NCBI GenBank assembly: GCA_018105865.1
Contig: CM030851.1
Coordinates: 13,148,904-13,212,903, forward strand
Reading direction: 5' to 3'
DNA from: Metaphire vulgaris
Lineage: Eukaryota > Annelida > Clitellata > Crassiclitellata > Megascolecidae
Length of the DNA: 64,000 bases
The notes beneath the pieces were generated by a model. It saw nothing but the letters and a program-made list of their open reading frames with translations. It ran no database searches and had not been told where the DNA came from. How positions within the stretch are numbered: the first letter of the stretch is position 1; the number at the start of each line of letters is the position of its first letter. Positions 11,901-22,164 of the stretch are shown here, piece after piece. Both the position numbers and the translations under genes were made by a program.

Positions 11901-11959
11901 GCCTGATAACTCGTTACTGCCACCAATTGTGGTTGCAGAATTGAGTTGAGTAGACCTCC
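8927..11959 (-). CDS. RepTM gene, giant repeat exon (frame-shifted as sequenced)
   Basis: This ~3-kb exon has acceptor tctattctag and a weak donor G/GTCAAA; both ends are phase 1 and the length is a multiple of three. After a unique start (RSTQLNSATTIGGSNELSGS) it encodes ~40-residue hydrophilic repeats. Early units are degenerate (e.g. 'INSTQEV'); later ones are nearly identical, with core ENPSQVSPQDAKSK, then KRDGENIKNDQNVQQDGEK. The composition is Asp, Lys, Asn, Gln and Glu-rich, so it is probably an unfolded ectodomain. The sensible reading frame jumps near 11500, 11335, 11150 and 10637. A single frame meets stops at about 11364 and 11142. The shifts cancel overall. Either the locus is decaying or the tandem array has sequencing indels. 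I recognise no family. Confidence 0.6.
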
Positions 11960-12054
11960 CTAGAATAGAAACCAAAGCTGCTCAGCAAGTCAAATATAAT
12001 CATTATAATGACTTATTTACAAATCTTAGATGGCCGTACTAACACATTACCTAG

Positions 12055-12215
12055 CATTGTGAAAAACGAGTCAAATATTGATCTATTTGCCAAGCAACTT
12101 AAAACATACTTGTTTAACATCTCATTCATGTGTGAAGTGTAAAGTGCTATTGCCTTTAGCATTTTGCTTTGCCTATTGCGTTGTATAAATTGTCTGAATA
12201 ACATAACATAAAATA
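12055..12215 (+). mobile_element. LINE 3' end remnant
   Basis: A plus-strand reading contains LKTYLFNISFM, like the extreme C-terminus of CR1/L2-type reverse transcriptases (compare LKTHLFNIAYK at 43.7 kb). A 'tataaattgtctgaataa' tail follows. Degraded. Confidence 0.5.
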
Positions 12216-12819
12216 TAAAGCAAAGTAAGTTTACACACAAGATTTGTTTCATGAGAAAACAATTCAAACAACAGTCTTTATTTATATATGAAATTTTGTG
12301 GCCATACAAAAGAGGCATTGAAAGCTATGGCTAAATCAATTGTTATAGTTATTTCAGAATTAAATTCAGATGAAAATATTAGAGAGATCTATTTCATATT
12401 TGTCCATATCAAATTGACAGACAAACCTCAAAAGTTCATTAAATGGCATAAATTAATCTGTAATATATGCTCATGGTAGTGTGCAAAATGTTGGCACCAA
12501 ACAAAATGATTACCTCAGAAGTTCTAATGTTTCAAGCTGAATTATTTATTATCAAAATTCTCATCTAGATTTCAGACTTAGAATTCCATATATAGTGAAA
12601 CCCGCTTAATTGCATAGGTGCCGTGCAAGCCTTGCTTATGCGATTAACTGGGCTATGAGAATAGCCGGGACGTCTGATAATTAATTGTACGCACAAAACA
12701 CTGGTTCGGGTTTTTATGTTGTTATGCGATTATGCAGGTTATGCAATTAAGCGGTATGCAATTAAGTGGGATTCACTGTATCTTCAATCAAAACATATAT
12801 GAAAATGTTGACAAATTAC

Positions 12820-12886
12820 CTGTAACCAAAATATTAGGCAACAGAGCCAGTGATATAAGGAAGTGTGCAATAAACTTCAATATCAT
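12820..12886 (-). CDS. RepTM gene, signal-peptide exon
   Basis: The ATG opens MILKFIAHFLISLALLPNIL, then VT, and leaves phase 1 at the donor CAG/GTAATT. The sequence has a short basic start, a long hydrophobic core and a polar end, as in a secretory signal. Joined to the 11959 exon it reads ...LVTGRSTQLNS. The 67-nt length equals the IgR4 signal exon. An acceptor (tcatttgtttttag) lies 18 nt upstream of the ATG, so a 5' UTR exon is likely; one candidate ends at TTTCAAAG/GTACGG near 13.41 kb. Confidence 0.7.
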
Positions 12887-14229
12887 CTCTGATGATCCAA
12901 ATAGCCTAAAAACAAATGAAAATTTTAATGCAACAACAACTCCAACTACAATGCCTCAAGGCTTCTTCACCAATAAGTCCATGACTAAGCAACAAATGAA
13001 ACATCACAGTGAAAGTGACTGATTTTAATTGCAGCATTAAGTCTACAAAGAAATTACCATCATAGCAACAAAACCCTCAGAAGACATGTCCTGGAGATTC
13101 TGTACAAATCTCTTAAATTAAAAAATACGCGACTGATCATTGCTAATCCATGCCAACATAGTAGGCCTAAATTCGGTAGAGTACGAGCCCATCCCTACAT
13201 GACCGGTCAACCAGGGTTCGAGCTTCATTCTAACGATAGTCGGCACTCGACAAATGACGTCGCCGGAGCAGAAATAAAGCTTTTATTGTTTCATTTTTCT
13301 AACGACTAGTTCATTATTTTAAAAGGCGCTGGTCTAGTTCATTATTGTAAATTGACGATTTAGATTCTTGGATTTTCGTAATGACAGAAATCGAAAACGA
13401 CTACCGTACCTTTGAAAGATAGCGAACACTGAACACGATCGCTACGAACAACAGATAAATTAAAGAAAAAACAACGACGCCGATTTATTCCTCGGTTATC
13501 CTAGTTACGATTCGCTTAAAATATTACGATTATTACTCTTATCGGTAAATTTATTCACATTTGTAATGTAAACGATCGACGTGTTTACACTCTCCGTGAG
13601 CAATTGACGACTGAATACTAAGTTCCGCCCTAACATATTTACATATTTATATAGCGCCGTATTTCAGATAAACTAATACAGAGCTTGTTCATTCATTGGG
13701 ACTCATCATTAATTATGTAAGCAAAATAGGGGAAGAGGTTTGAAAAAGTTTGACAGTTGTTGACAGGAGAGAGGATCAAAAATTCCCCTAAATTGTGGAC
13801 ATAATTAATGGACAGCTGAGCCCATTAGTGAACATTTCAAAGCGCGTCAACAACTTCACTTTTTACAAATAAATTGAAATAATCAAAAAATAGGAAATTT
13901 CGTGGAATACTATTTATTTCAACGAAGAAAACTCTGACAAGCAAAACAGAGTAATCATTTTGACATTTGATGAGCCAAAAGGAAGAAAAGTCATAAGTGG
14001 CGTCGCCAGGAGTTTTCGGTTGTGGAGGGGGCAAAGGGGGATTGGCGTGTTAGATTCCTTACCCACCCCTCCACAAAAAACTTTTTCACCGGCTTTGCGC
14101 GAATCTGGTAGGTGCCTAGGGCAGGTTGGGAGGGAGTTTCCCCCATTTGCCCCCCGTGGCGACGCTAATGGTTCCGAAATATGTGGATTTGAACGCGTAG
14201 GGCATTTGAACGCGGTGAGCAATTGAACG
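12887..14229. other. RepTM 5' flank and IgR1 3' spacer
   Basis: Probable RepTM non-coding first exon and promoter near 13.4-13.6 kb on the minus strand. A degraded 'cattaattatgt' element lies at about 13700-13820 (related to 52077-52485). I see no coding sequence I can support. Confidence 0.4.
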
Positions 14230-14338
14230 CAGTGGCGGCTCCACAGGTGGGCTCGGGGGCCCGTGCCCCATCCCTATCCCATGATTAGAAGTTGCCACCA
14301 CAACGGCCCCCAATTGCCAAATCCTGGAGCCGCCACTG
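14230..14338. mobile_element. hAT-like MITE (CAGTGGCGGCTCCA family), short copy
   Basis: Termini CAGTGGCGGCTCCA and TGGAGCCGCCACTG are perfect inverted repeats. Flanks ATTGAACG and TTTGAACG match at 7 of 8. A truncated CAGGGGCGTAGC-family piece follows at about 14395-14471. Confidence 0.8.
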
Positions 14339-14862
14339 TTTGAACGCGGTGAGCATTTGAACGCGGTGGGCATTTGGACGCGAATTTTTGGTTGGGGTAG
14401 TCTGATTTTTTGTTGGGGGCAATGGGGGGTATATATACCGATATACCCCCCCCCCGTCGCTACGCCCTGACAGCTGGTTCTAATAAACCGAAAAACCATC
14501 CCAAAACATATTCGCCAATATTAATAAGGACATCTAATAAAATCAAAAGTGTCCGATATTATAATACAACACTGCAAAATCTGCCAATGTAGCGCCCTCA
14601 CACATTAATGTCTTAAAATAATAGCCTTTGTCTGAGCAAATTCTCCGTAAAAATCCACATTTTTTGTAATTTTCCCTCCGTCCTGGATCAAACCGTTCTG
14701 AAATAATCATTTCAATCCGTATTATCTTTGATTTTAAAATTTTCTAAAAGGCCACTTTCATCCTCATGATCGGCCAAACGGATAGTTTGTGCTTATACAA
14801 TGATTCATACAGTCCAGATAAATTAGTGATATTATCACTCTGGAACAGAGTTTTAATGTAGA

Positions 14863-14868
14863 TTTATT
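14863..14868 (-). terminator. polyadenylation signal of IgR1
   Basis: AATAAA on the minus strand, about 45 nt past the IgR1 stop codon. Confidence 0.6.
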
Positions 14869-14910
14869 TGGATGTAGAGGTCTACAAGAAGACGATCGCG
14901 GAAGAGGTTT

Positions 14911-15086
14911 CTACATATTATGGTCTACAATCCGTTGCGAATTCCTCTGGAAGAGCGCACAGCGGAAACGGAAGTAGAAAGTGAAACAGACCAAGACGGA
15001 AAGACCGACAACGCCTGTCAGGACGCTTGCAAGTCTAACGACCGTCAGTGATGATGACTGTTGCGAATCGTCTTCTGCTGCTGGCG
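14911..15086 (-). CDS. IgR1, terminal exon (membrane segment and tail)
   Basis: The acceptor ttattaattattccag opens phase 1, matching the C-type domain exon at 15668. The exon encodes PAAEDDSQQSSS, a hydrophobic helix LTVVRLASVLTGVVGLSVLV, CFTFYF, and a basic tail (RFRCALFQRNSQRIVDHNM, stop). The 176-nt length gives exactly 58 codons plus two bases. An Arg lies near the outer end of the helix. Unlike IgR2-4 there is no mucin-like stalk exon and no CCCP motif. A short stop-to-AATAAA distance supports this as the last exon. Confidence 0.7.
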
Positions 15087-15316
15087 CTGGAATAATTAAT
15101 AAACAAAACTAATTATAACAATAGGCAGTGGCGTAGCCAGTGGGGGTAATGAGGAGCAGTGGTAATAAGCTGCGATAAAGTTATTAAACAGGTACGCCAC
15201 TCGATGCACTAGCGCCGTATCCGTGGCATTGCACGCCTGGCTGAGGGCTATAGCACTATAGTAACGGAGATCAGTGCCGCCCTATGAACCCGTGAGACTA
15301 GGAAAGATTTTTACCT

Positions 15317-15317
<1 letters not shown>

Positions 15318-15410
<93 letters not shown>

Positions 15411-15660
15411 CAAAGTACCAGGGTACAAAGTACTGCGTGGTGAAATAATATACTGATTATGATGATGATGACGACGACAACGACGACGACGATGATGATG
15501 ATGATGATGATTATTATTATTATTATTATTACTAGTAGAAGTAGGCCTAGTAGTAGTAGCAGCAGCAGCAGTAGTAGCAGTAGTAGTAGTAGCAGCAGCA
15601 GCAGTAGTAGTAGTATCAATAGTAGTTGTAGTAGCTGTAGTTGTTGTTGTTGCTGCTGAT
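15318..15660. repeat. compound triplet microsatellite in IgR1 intron
   Basis: Consecutive arrays of GAT, TAT/ATT, GAC/GAT, TAG and CAG units fill the intron between the C-type and membrane exons and begin only a few bases past the donor. Confidence 0.9.
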
Positions 15661-15667
15661 GTGCTAC

Positions 15668-16015
15668 TGCTGTAAATCGAGCAACGTTGTTCGTAGTATG
15701 GAGCGTTGCTGGCAATCTCCGACGGCGGATCGTTGACCGGTGGACTGAAGGAGGCGACGCATTCGTAGAGCGTGTCGCCTGACGCTTGACGGGCGTCACG
15801 GATGACGACCGACGTCGCCGTGATTCCGGTCGAAGAGGAGGAATCGTCGACGGTGAACACGGCGTCGGTCACCAGGGCGCCATCTACGTTCCAGTTCAGA
15901 ACGGCGTCTATGGAATGTGTGAAGGCGCGGATGGCTGCGTAGGTGAAAGTACACATCAGTCGCGTGGAGTTGTTGGTCTGATTGGAAGAGGTCAACGCAC
16001 ACTTCGGACCTGATT
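15668..16015 (-). CDS. IgR1, C-type Ig-like domain exon
   Basis: A 348-nt phase-1 exon (acceptor actgtgcag, donor A/GTAGCA). It encodes SGPKCALTSSNQTNNSTRLM, C, then a C-strand W (VLNWNVDG), the F-strand motif TLYECVASFSPP and ASNAPYYEQRC. The C...W...Y-x-C pattern is the immunoglobulin fold signature. The block YEC...SFSPP...NAP...C is shared with the second domains of IgR2-4, so the exons are paralogous. Candidate N-glycosylation site in NNST. Extracellular by position in the gene. Confidence 0.78.
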
Positions 16016-16104
16016 CTGCACAGTGCAGGAAAATGGAAAAACACTAGGAAAACTATTAGGAAATTATGGCGTCGTATAACTGTTCATAAGTGGGGTCTTA
16101 GAAA

Positions 16105-16278
16105 CAGGGGCGTAGCCAGAATTTGATTGGGGGGTGTAGGCCTATAATGCAATTGGGGGATAAATATTTTAAAACTCTGAAAATCTGTAAAAAAACATAT
16201 TAAAATTTTTAAGGTAGCCTGATTCTAGGGGTATATACTGTATAATATATACCGATATACCCCGTCGCTACGCCTCTG
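16105..16278. mobile_element. hAT-like MITE (CAGGGGCGTAGC family), inverted
   Basis: Complete with both termini; a clear 8-bp duplication is not visible. Lies in the IgR1 intron between V and C exons. Confidence 0.7.
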
Positions 16279-16369
16279 TTAACAAGCTTGGAATCGTAGG
16301 CGCACACATGGACGAAAGAACGAAAGAGTGGGGCCTGGCCATAGCCTTGTTTTTCGATAGGTGGCGCCG

Positions 16370-16790
16370 CTGCCAGGAGTGGTTCCACGTTGGGGATGAC
16401 TGGGGATGCATCCCCCACCGGCCCATCAAAAATGCGTCTTCAAATGGAGGATGATCGTCTAAACTGATTAGCCTTGATGTATATCCACGAAGATATTGGA
16501 CATATCCATAGACAATGTCATCGACAAATCCAGCATTAGAAAACTTAATTTTGCACTGATTTTGTACAATCAGACTACTGTAAAATGGCTTTTAAACATT
16601 GTCAATTTTGAACATTATATTTTATAAATCAAATCTACAGATTTCTTCTAAACCGTTTATATATAATTCCTTTGACAATTGGAGGGATCTTCCTAGAAAT
16701 TCATTGCACCCCCTCCCCATCAACTACCTAGAATTCTTTGCATCCTCCCCCTACCAAGAGTTCTTGGAACCGCTACTGGTCGCTGTTCTT
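16370..16790. repeat. dispersed repeat shared with 54080-54380
   Basis: The blocks 'ttccacgttggggatgac' and 'aatcaaatctacagatttct' recur at 54.1-54.4 kb in the same order. Probably a non-autonomous DNA element. Confidence 0.6.
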
Positions 16791-16828
16791 TAGAATACAA
16801 AAGAAAACAACTGAAATGGCTGCATTCA

Positions 16829-16830
16829 GG

Positions 16831-16891
<61 letters not shown>

Positions 16892-16921
16892 CAACAACAA
16901 CAACAACAACAACAATAACAA
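16829..16921. repeat. (ATA)n/(ACA)n microsatellite
   Basis: About 20 AAT units followed by about 11 AAC units. Confidence 0.95.
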
Positions 16922-17221
16922 CGAATTTCACGCACCTAGAACCGAGAGTTTGTGAAAATATTTTAAAACAAAGCGCAGCATAGGCAGGCCCTCCGAGAGG
17001 GGGGCAGAGGGGGCAACTGCACAGGGGCCCGGCGGTCTGGGGGGCCGGGCCGATGATGAATATGTATAACTAAGAACAATATGACTAATAACACTAAAGT
17101 AAAGGTTGACAAGCAAAAAAAAGGTCGTCTCAAGAAATTCCATACTGCATATAGGGGCCCGGAATGTCTCTCGGCGGGCCTCGGCATTGGTACCGCTTTT
17201 TTCTACCCACCCTCCATCCCT

Positions 17222-17260
<39 letters not shown>

Positions 17261-17267
17261 TACTTAC

Positions 17268-17621
17268 GAACGACGATGACTTGTGAGGCAGCAGCCGCCA
17301 ACTGCGGAGTAAAACACCGGTAGATGCCGGCCGTTGAGTAACGCTCGTCGCCCGGCGACGACGCCGTCGCAGTGGCCGTCAGGACGACGAGGTTGAAGGC
17401 GTCGGGTGACGGTCGATCGATGGCGTAGGAAGCGTTGAACGGATAGACCAGTCGGCCGGCGTCCGTCAGTTGGTTGAGTACGTTGCCCCCTTGGCTGGCG
17501 AATGGCACCGCTACCCAGTCGACTCTGGTCTCGTCCGTCGAACAGTTCAGCGTCACGTTCCTCGTCCCTTCCTTGACGGCAATGTTTGCCGGAGTCGAAG
17601 TTAGGGCGCCTCGAGTAGGAG
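17268..17621 (-). CDS. IgR1, V-type Ig-like domain exon
   Basis: A 354-nt exon, phase 1 at both ends (donor C/GTAAGT). It encodes PTRGALTSTPANIAVKEGTR, then a B-strand Cys (NVTLNCS), a C-strand Trp (RVDWVAV), the E-strand region FNLVVLTATATAS and an F-strand YSTAGIYRCF with the second Cys. It is therefore a canonical disulphide-bonded Ig domain. The motif YSTAG-Y is shared with the V-type domains of IgR2-4, which lack this Cys pair. No convincing signal-peptide exon was found upstream; MAKKYLAFYCDLLLRLP at about 18150 is signal-like but its donors do not fit phase 1. A MITE sits 18 bp before the acceptor. Confidence 0.78.
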
Positions 17622-17646
17622 CTTCAAAAGTAGCCAAGTTGATGAC

Positions 17647-17809
17647 CAGGGGCGATAACGGTATATATGCCCCCCCCCAAAAAAAAAAATCAGACTACCT
17701 TAAAATTTTTAATGCGTTTTTAAGATGTTCAACGTTTTTAAAGATTTATACTCTCACCCCGAAACACATTATAGGCCTACCCCAAATCAAATTTCTGGCT
17801 ACGCCCCTG
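17647..17809. mobile_element. hAT-like MITE (CAGGGGCGTAGC family) at IgR1 splice acceptor
   Basis: Perfect 8-bp duplication TTGATGAC on both sides (17639-17646, 17810-17817). It lies 18 bp upstream, on the coding strand, of the V-exon acceptor, and separates the acceptor from a pyrimidine-rich tract (CACTTTTTCCTC) beyond it. Confidence 0.85.
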
Positions 17810-18553
17810 TTGATGACGCTCGAGGAAAAAGTGGTATTGGAGTCACACCAGTGGTGGGGGAACGGGGGGGTAGAGGAGGGGGTAAGACCATGTGGGAAAG
17901 AATTTTGGATTGCTTCATTCAGTGGCGTATTTACATTTTTAGGCCCGGTACACTTTCTTCTAAAAAGTTATAGATCAAGTGTGTGATAATAAAATAAAAT
18001 TACAGAATAAAAATAAATTATACATGAACATAAATAAATAGAATAAGAATAAACAAGTTTAACAGACAATATTATTATTTGCAAAGTTTTTACCGACCTG
18101 GGCAGACGGAGAAGAAGATCGCAATAGAAGGCAAGGTATTTCTTTGCCATCTGCATTTCAACAGAGACTATTATTTCGCATGTAGGCCTACATCTCCCAG
18201 CCAAATGCCGGTATTTTCTTCGGCACAAACCTCTCTGAACTGCCGGCTGTTGACTCGAAAGACGAAATGCAAGACGGGAAAGAAAAGAAGAAAAGTCAAT
18301 AGACTAGAAGGCGAAGACGAGAAAAGCGAAGAGGTATAAACTGCTAAATCGGGTTTATTTTTCTCTTTCTATATGTGGTCCTGTGTTTGCCAGGTCGAGC
18401 AAAGATTGTCCGTTACGGGCACCGTTATAACTTATAACACGATGACATCGGCGATAGCCTACTTTGCTCGGGGGCTTTGAATAGAATAATTTCAGTCGAA
18501 TCGGTTCAATGAGTTTGAAGTAGAATTTGTTTGTCAAAGGCTTTTCTTGATCT

Positions 18554-18616
<63 letters not shown>

Positions 18617-18640
18617 CAGTAATGTATTGCGGTGCATCGC

Positions 18641-18712
18641 AAAGGTAAGTAAGTAAGTAAGTAAAATCTCGTAAACTTATACAGCGCCCCGGAAAGCAGT
18701 ACAGCAGTGGCT
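18641..18712 (+). mobile_element. SINE-like repeat (AAGTAAAATCTCG...AGCGCC)
   Basis: GTAAGTAAGTAAAATCTCGT followed by AAAC..ACAGCGCCCCGGAAAGCA. Copies occur at 31407, 47690 (reverse) and 60784 (two). No tRNA boxes seen in this part. Confidence 0.55.
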
Positions 18713-18929
18713 GCTTATATTCTTGTGCGCTTAATCTTCCTTGAAATAGCTATAGACAAGGTGGCTGGTCAGCCGGGCAAGACTATAGAATTCCATTTAC
18801 ATTTTGGTTAGACAAGGAATTGGGGTGGGGGGGGGTGGGGGTGGGGTGGGTGGGGGTCGTGAGCTTTCACTGCGCTCTTACGAATACTCTAAAAGACTTT
18901 GTAGTTTATTCTCCCTTCCCTCAAAACTC

Positions 18930-19047
18930 ATCGATATCACGCAGATCCGAACACATCACAGGATGCTCGCCACCTGTCTAAAGACAGAATTCAATGGAGA
19001 CGTGTAATCGATGAGTTGCTACAGCGTGCTACGGCATCGCCCTAGCG

Positions 19048-19114
<67 letters not shown>
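18930..19114 (+). mobile_element. LINE 3' end with (GAT)n tail
   Basis: The plus strand reads ...SQDARHLSKDRIQWRRVIDE, LLQRATASP, stop: the conserved C-terminal end of a non-LTR retrotransposon polyprotein. After 'cgt' comes a pure TGA/GAT array of over 20 units. The element is strongly 5'-truncated. Confidence 0.65.
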
Positions 19115-19115
<1 letters not shown>

Positions 19116-19360
19116 GATACTGGATTGAACTCTATAGCAGGACAAAGGCTGCATTGACCACATGCGATAGGTATGAATTTCAGACTAAAGATCCTACGCA
19201 TATTTGCTCATATGTTATCTCATGGTAAATACAGCATCTTCCTTCATTCTTAAGACCCAAATATCCGTATCAATATCAAAGAACTTTATTCTAAAGACAA
19301 AGTCTACTATCACAGAGAAGCGTTAACCAAATATAAAGTATCAACTGTATTGACAAATGC

Positions 19361-19362
<2 letters not shown>

Positions 19363-19423
<61 letters not shown>
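19363..19423. repeat. (AT)n microsatellite
   Basis: About 30 AT units. Confidence 0.95.
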
Positions 19424-19425
<2 letters not shown>

Positions 19426-20065
19426 CACTGTCGTTTTAACTAAGATTTCGAAATCTCGTTTGGTACTCTAGCGAGTTACAGCTGGCATAATAGTAGACCC
19501 CGTAGCATTGGGCTACCTGACAGGGCTAACGTTGTTGTTTTATATAATTATTGGGACTGTACTTGTTTTAAGTAAATGCTTGCCATGGTGATATATAACG
19601 AATACAATTGATTATCGACCAGAATTGAGCAAATGCACTGTAGCCTTTTAATCTATTTTTACAATGAAATTGTCAAATGCAGTTTACTTTATGTATTTAT
19701 ACATACATAAAGTTGCTATGACACAATAGCATTTTGCTGTACAGTACATTGAAGTTACATTAGTAAGGAGTTTAAAACATGGCAATATTGGACAGCCAAT
19801 ATGACGTTGCATACGACGTGGTAAGCAATAAAGCATAAGTAAGCAATAAACAATTAACCATGGTAAGCATAAAGCCTAACATTCGATAAAGCTAGATATG
19901 GAAATGTTACCGAAACACGAAGACACGTTTTGGGTTTGCACGATGCTGTGTGAAAAACCATCGCACGAAAGCTGGCAAAAACGTACACATTTTGACGGAA
20001 TTTAAGCATGAAAAGGTATTGTCGAATGAATGCCTGGTGAATACGGATGTCCGTATCGTGGGATA

Positions 20066-20363
20066 TTAGAATTGTACATCAGAATCGGCTTCAAATTGCA
20101 AACTATCTGGAGTGTCTTCACTTCGTTGAGCATCTAAAGTAGTTTGTTCCCTTGGTTGAAAAGTAGCTTGTTCCACTGGTTGCGTATTTAAAGTAGCTTG
20201 TTCCTCTGGTTGCGTATTTAAAGTAGTTTGTTCCTCAGGTTGCGTATTTAAAGTAGTTTGTTCCCTTGGTTGCGTATTTAAAGTAGTTTGTTCCCTCGGT
20301 TGCGTATTTAAAATAGCTTGTTCCTTTCGTTGCGTTTTGAAAATATTGCGATGAACCTTTATC
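20066..20363 (-). CDS. IgR2, cytoplasmic tail exon with 10-residue repeats
   Basis: The acceptor ttactttctag opens phase 2, which matches the donor CGAAG/GTACAG of the membrane exon (20927) and gives ...TKRR-IKVHRNIFKTQRKE. It continues with about five tandem copies of a decapeptide (core LNTQPREQTT or LNTQPEEQAT), then DAQRSEDTPDSLQFEADSDV, QF, stop. The tail is 98 residues, Gln/Thr-rich and has no Tyr, so no ITIM or ITAM. The repeat unit is visible as 'gttgcgtatttaaagtag' in the DNA. Assignment to IgR2 rests on phase and position. Confidence 0.62.
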
Positions 20364-20815
20364 CTAGAAAGTAAACAAAAAGAAGCCCTCAATGCAGTGA
20401 GGGAACAGTAAGAAAATTCCTGGACATTGCTTACTGACCGCGCACTGGTTGACTTTATACACACTAAAGAGATGGAAGATTCATGCTGTCGTTAACTTAT
20501 TTGACTAGCTTATTTGGCATAATTCTCCCCTTCCACTGGTCTCATTCTTTTCCTCCACTGGACTGACTCTGAAATACCACCGTGCTTACAAGTTATCGAT
20601 GTTAGGGTAACACTTTCGCATTTCTAAACATAATGTCGCTCGTATACAGAACCAAATAAATCATGAGATCATAAGCACAATGATCATGTAGAAAAAATAA
20701 GTCTAAATTTTCATAAATCCTTAATTATACTATATTGCTTCGAGTTAACACAGCAACAAGGAATGATACATTAATCATATTACAAAATTTAATCAGTTGA
20801 AGACTAGAGCAAAGG

Positions 20816-20817
<2 letters not shown>

Positions 20818-20858
<41 letters not shown>
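20818..20858. repeat. (AT)n microsatellite in IgR2 intron
   Basis: About 20 TA units directly downstream of the membrane exon; unspliced read-through would add a Tyr-Ile run and a stop near 20725. Confidence 0.95.
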
Positions 20859-20863
<5 letters not shown>

Positions 20864-20926
20864 ATGTGATATAATGTATAAGCTGTGATAAATACGAAAT
20901 GGAATTTGTTCTTGAACGTTCTGTAC

Positions 20927-21065
20927 CTTCGCTTTGTTCCAGTTTTTCCAGGTGGAATCGGACAACAGCAAAAGTACCATAAGACGATCACAACGGCAGT
21001 GGTAAGGAGAGAACCAAATATGAGACTCAAAAGAATCGTTCGAGCCTGTGTTTCACTTTCGCTGC
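20927..21065 (-). CDS. IgR2, transmembrane exon
   Basis: A 139-nt exon (acceptor catgattgtag, phase 1 in, phase 2 out). It encodes SESETQARTILLSLIFGSLL, TTAVVIVLWYFCCCPIPP and GKTGTKRR. Homologous exons in IgR3 and IgR4 share the layout acidic-QA(R)-hydrophobic helix-W(F/Y)FCCCP. The three adjacent Cys at the inner membrane edge could be palmitoylated (inference). Basic residues after the helix fit type I topology. Confidence 0.78.
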
Positions 21066-21110
21066 CTACAATCATGGAAATTAAATTAACAGAACACGCC
21101 TACTGATTAA

Positions 21111-21271
21111 CAGAGGCGTGGTGACGGGGGTATATCGGTATATACCCCCCCCCAAAAAAAAAAGTCTACCTTATAGTTATTAATGCGTTTTTAAAGACTG
21201 TTAAGGGTTTTAAAGATTTATACCCCCAAATCGCATTATACCCCCAAATCAAATTCCCGGCTACGTCCCTG
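21111..21271. mobile_element. hAT-like MITE (CAGGGGCGTAGC family)
   Basis: Perfect 8-bp duplication CTGATTAA (21103-21110, 21272-21279). The right copy overlaps the TTAA of the next element, so the two insertions abut. Confidence 0.85.
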
Positions 21272-21275
21272 CTGA

Positions 21276-21355
21276 TTAACCCCTTAACTGGGGATCCCGG
21301 ATATATCCGTCTGTTTTACATTGAGTTACAGTTAAATACACGGTTGAGGGGTTAA
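21276..21355. mobile_element. piggyBac-like MITE, 80 bp, TTAA ends
   Basis: The element runs TTAACCCCTTAACTGGGG ... GGTTGAGGGGTTAA. TTAA at both ends and CCC/GGG termini fit piggyBac-type insertion. Copies: 28459-28538, 41092-41161, 56451-56530. Confidence 0.7.
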
Positions 21356-21568
21356 TATTAGAAACCGTAACAATAATTTTTTAGCATTCGGACTTTAGGC
21401 CAATCCCTTCTGCAATTTCTAATCTTGTGTACAAAAACTTCTACAGTATCTGTACACTGACAGTGTACATTCTAGTAACGTTTTATAAACAGACTTTATT
21501 TTTCGGATAATTTCGCGTACCCCCACAACGTCCTCCAAGGAGTACTAGTACGCCCCCGGTTAAGAACC

Positions 21569-21751
21569 CAGTGGCGGCTCCAAAATTTGGCAAGTGGGAG
21601 GCCGTTGGGGTGGCAACTTCTAACCATGGGGGCCAACCATTTGCTGTTAGGTATGTAGTATTAAGTATAGGGTCCCAACAGGGGGTCACTGGGGGCCAGG
21701 CTCTCAATAGGGGAGCAAGAGCCCCCGAGCCCCCCTGTGGAGCCGCCACTG
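21569..21751. mobile_element. hAT-like MITE (CAGTGGCGGCTCCA family)
   Basis: Both termini intact (CAGTGGCGGCTCCA, TGGAGCCGCCACTG); no clear target duplication. Confidence 0.75.
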
Positions 21752-22164
21752 CACCCAGTCATTTCATACTATACACTAACGCCATTGACTGCACGAGAAC
21801 GAAGTACATCAACTAAATGAAAGACCTGACGAATATCTAGTAGGGCGATCGATGGAAGAGCCGCGTGTTAAGATATCTGGTTCATTATAGGCCTGCAACA
21901 GGTTTTATAGACATCAAAAACAAGTTTTATAATTAATTCGCTCTATGAGAGAAGCCTATTGAAGGCTGTTGAATTGAAGGCATATAAGCCCTAGATATGT
22001 AAAAATCTAATCGATTTGAAGAATTTCTCCCAAAAAATTCACATTTTCCTCTTGTTCCATCTTCATTGCTTTAACATTTGCAAGAATAATCGATAATATC
22101 ATTATCAATTTTGATCTACAGTGTTCGAAATGGAGCACACCCAGTCTAGGACCACTGTACTTAC

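Larger units (their letters stand above)
17818..20065. other. spacer between IgR1 V exon and IgR2 tail exon
   Basis: The stretch holds a (GAT)n at 18553-18616, a SINE-like segment at 18641-18712, a LINE end with (GAT)n tail at 18930-19114 and an (AT)n at 19363-19423. The IgR1 first exon should lie here but could not be placed. Confidence 0.5.

Noticed and set aside
15282..15660. Extension of the IgR1 C-domain exon into a Thr/Asn/His/Ile-run protein
   Set aside because: A donor at the conserved position (A/GTAGCA) and the membrane exon in matching phase explain the gene better; the rest is microsatellite.
18088..18150. MAKKYLAFYCDLLLRLP as the IgR1 signal peptide
   Set aside because: Signal-like, but available donors give phase 0 or 2 while the V exon needs phase 1.
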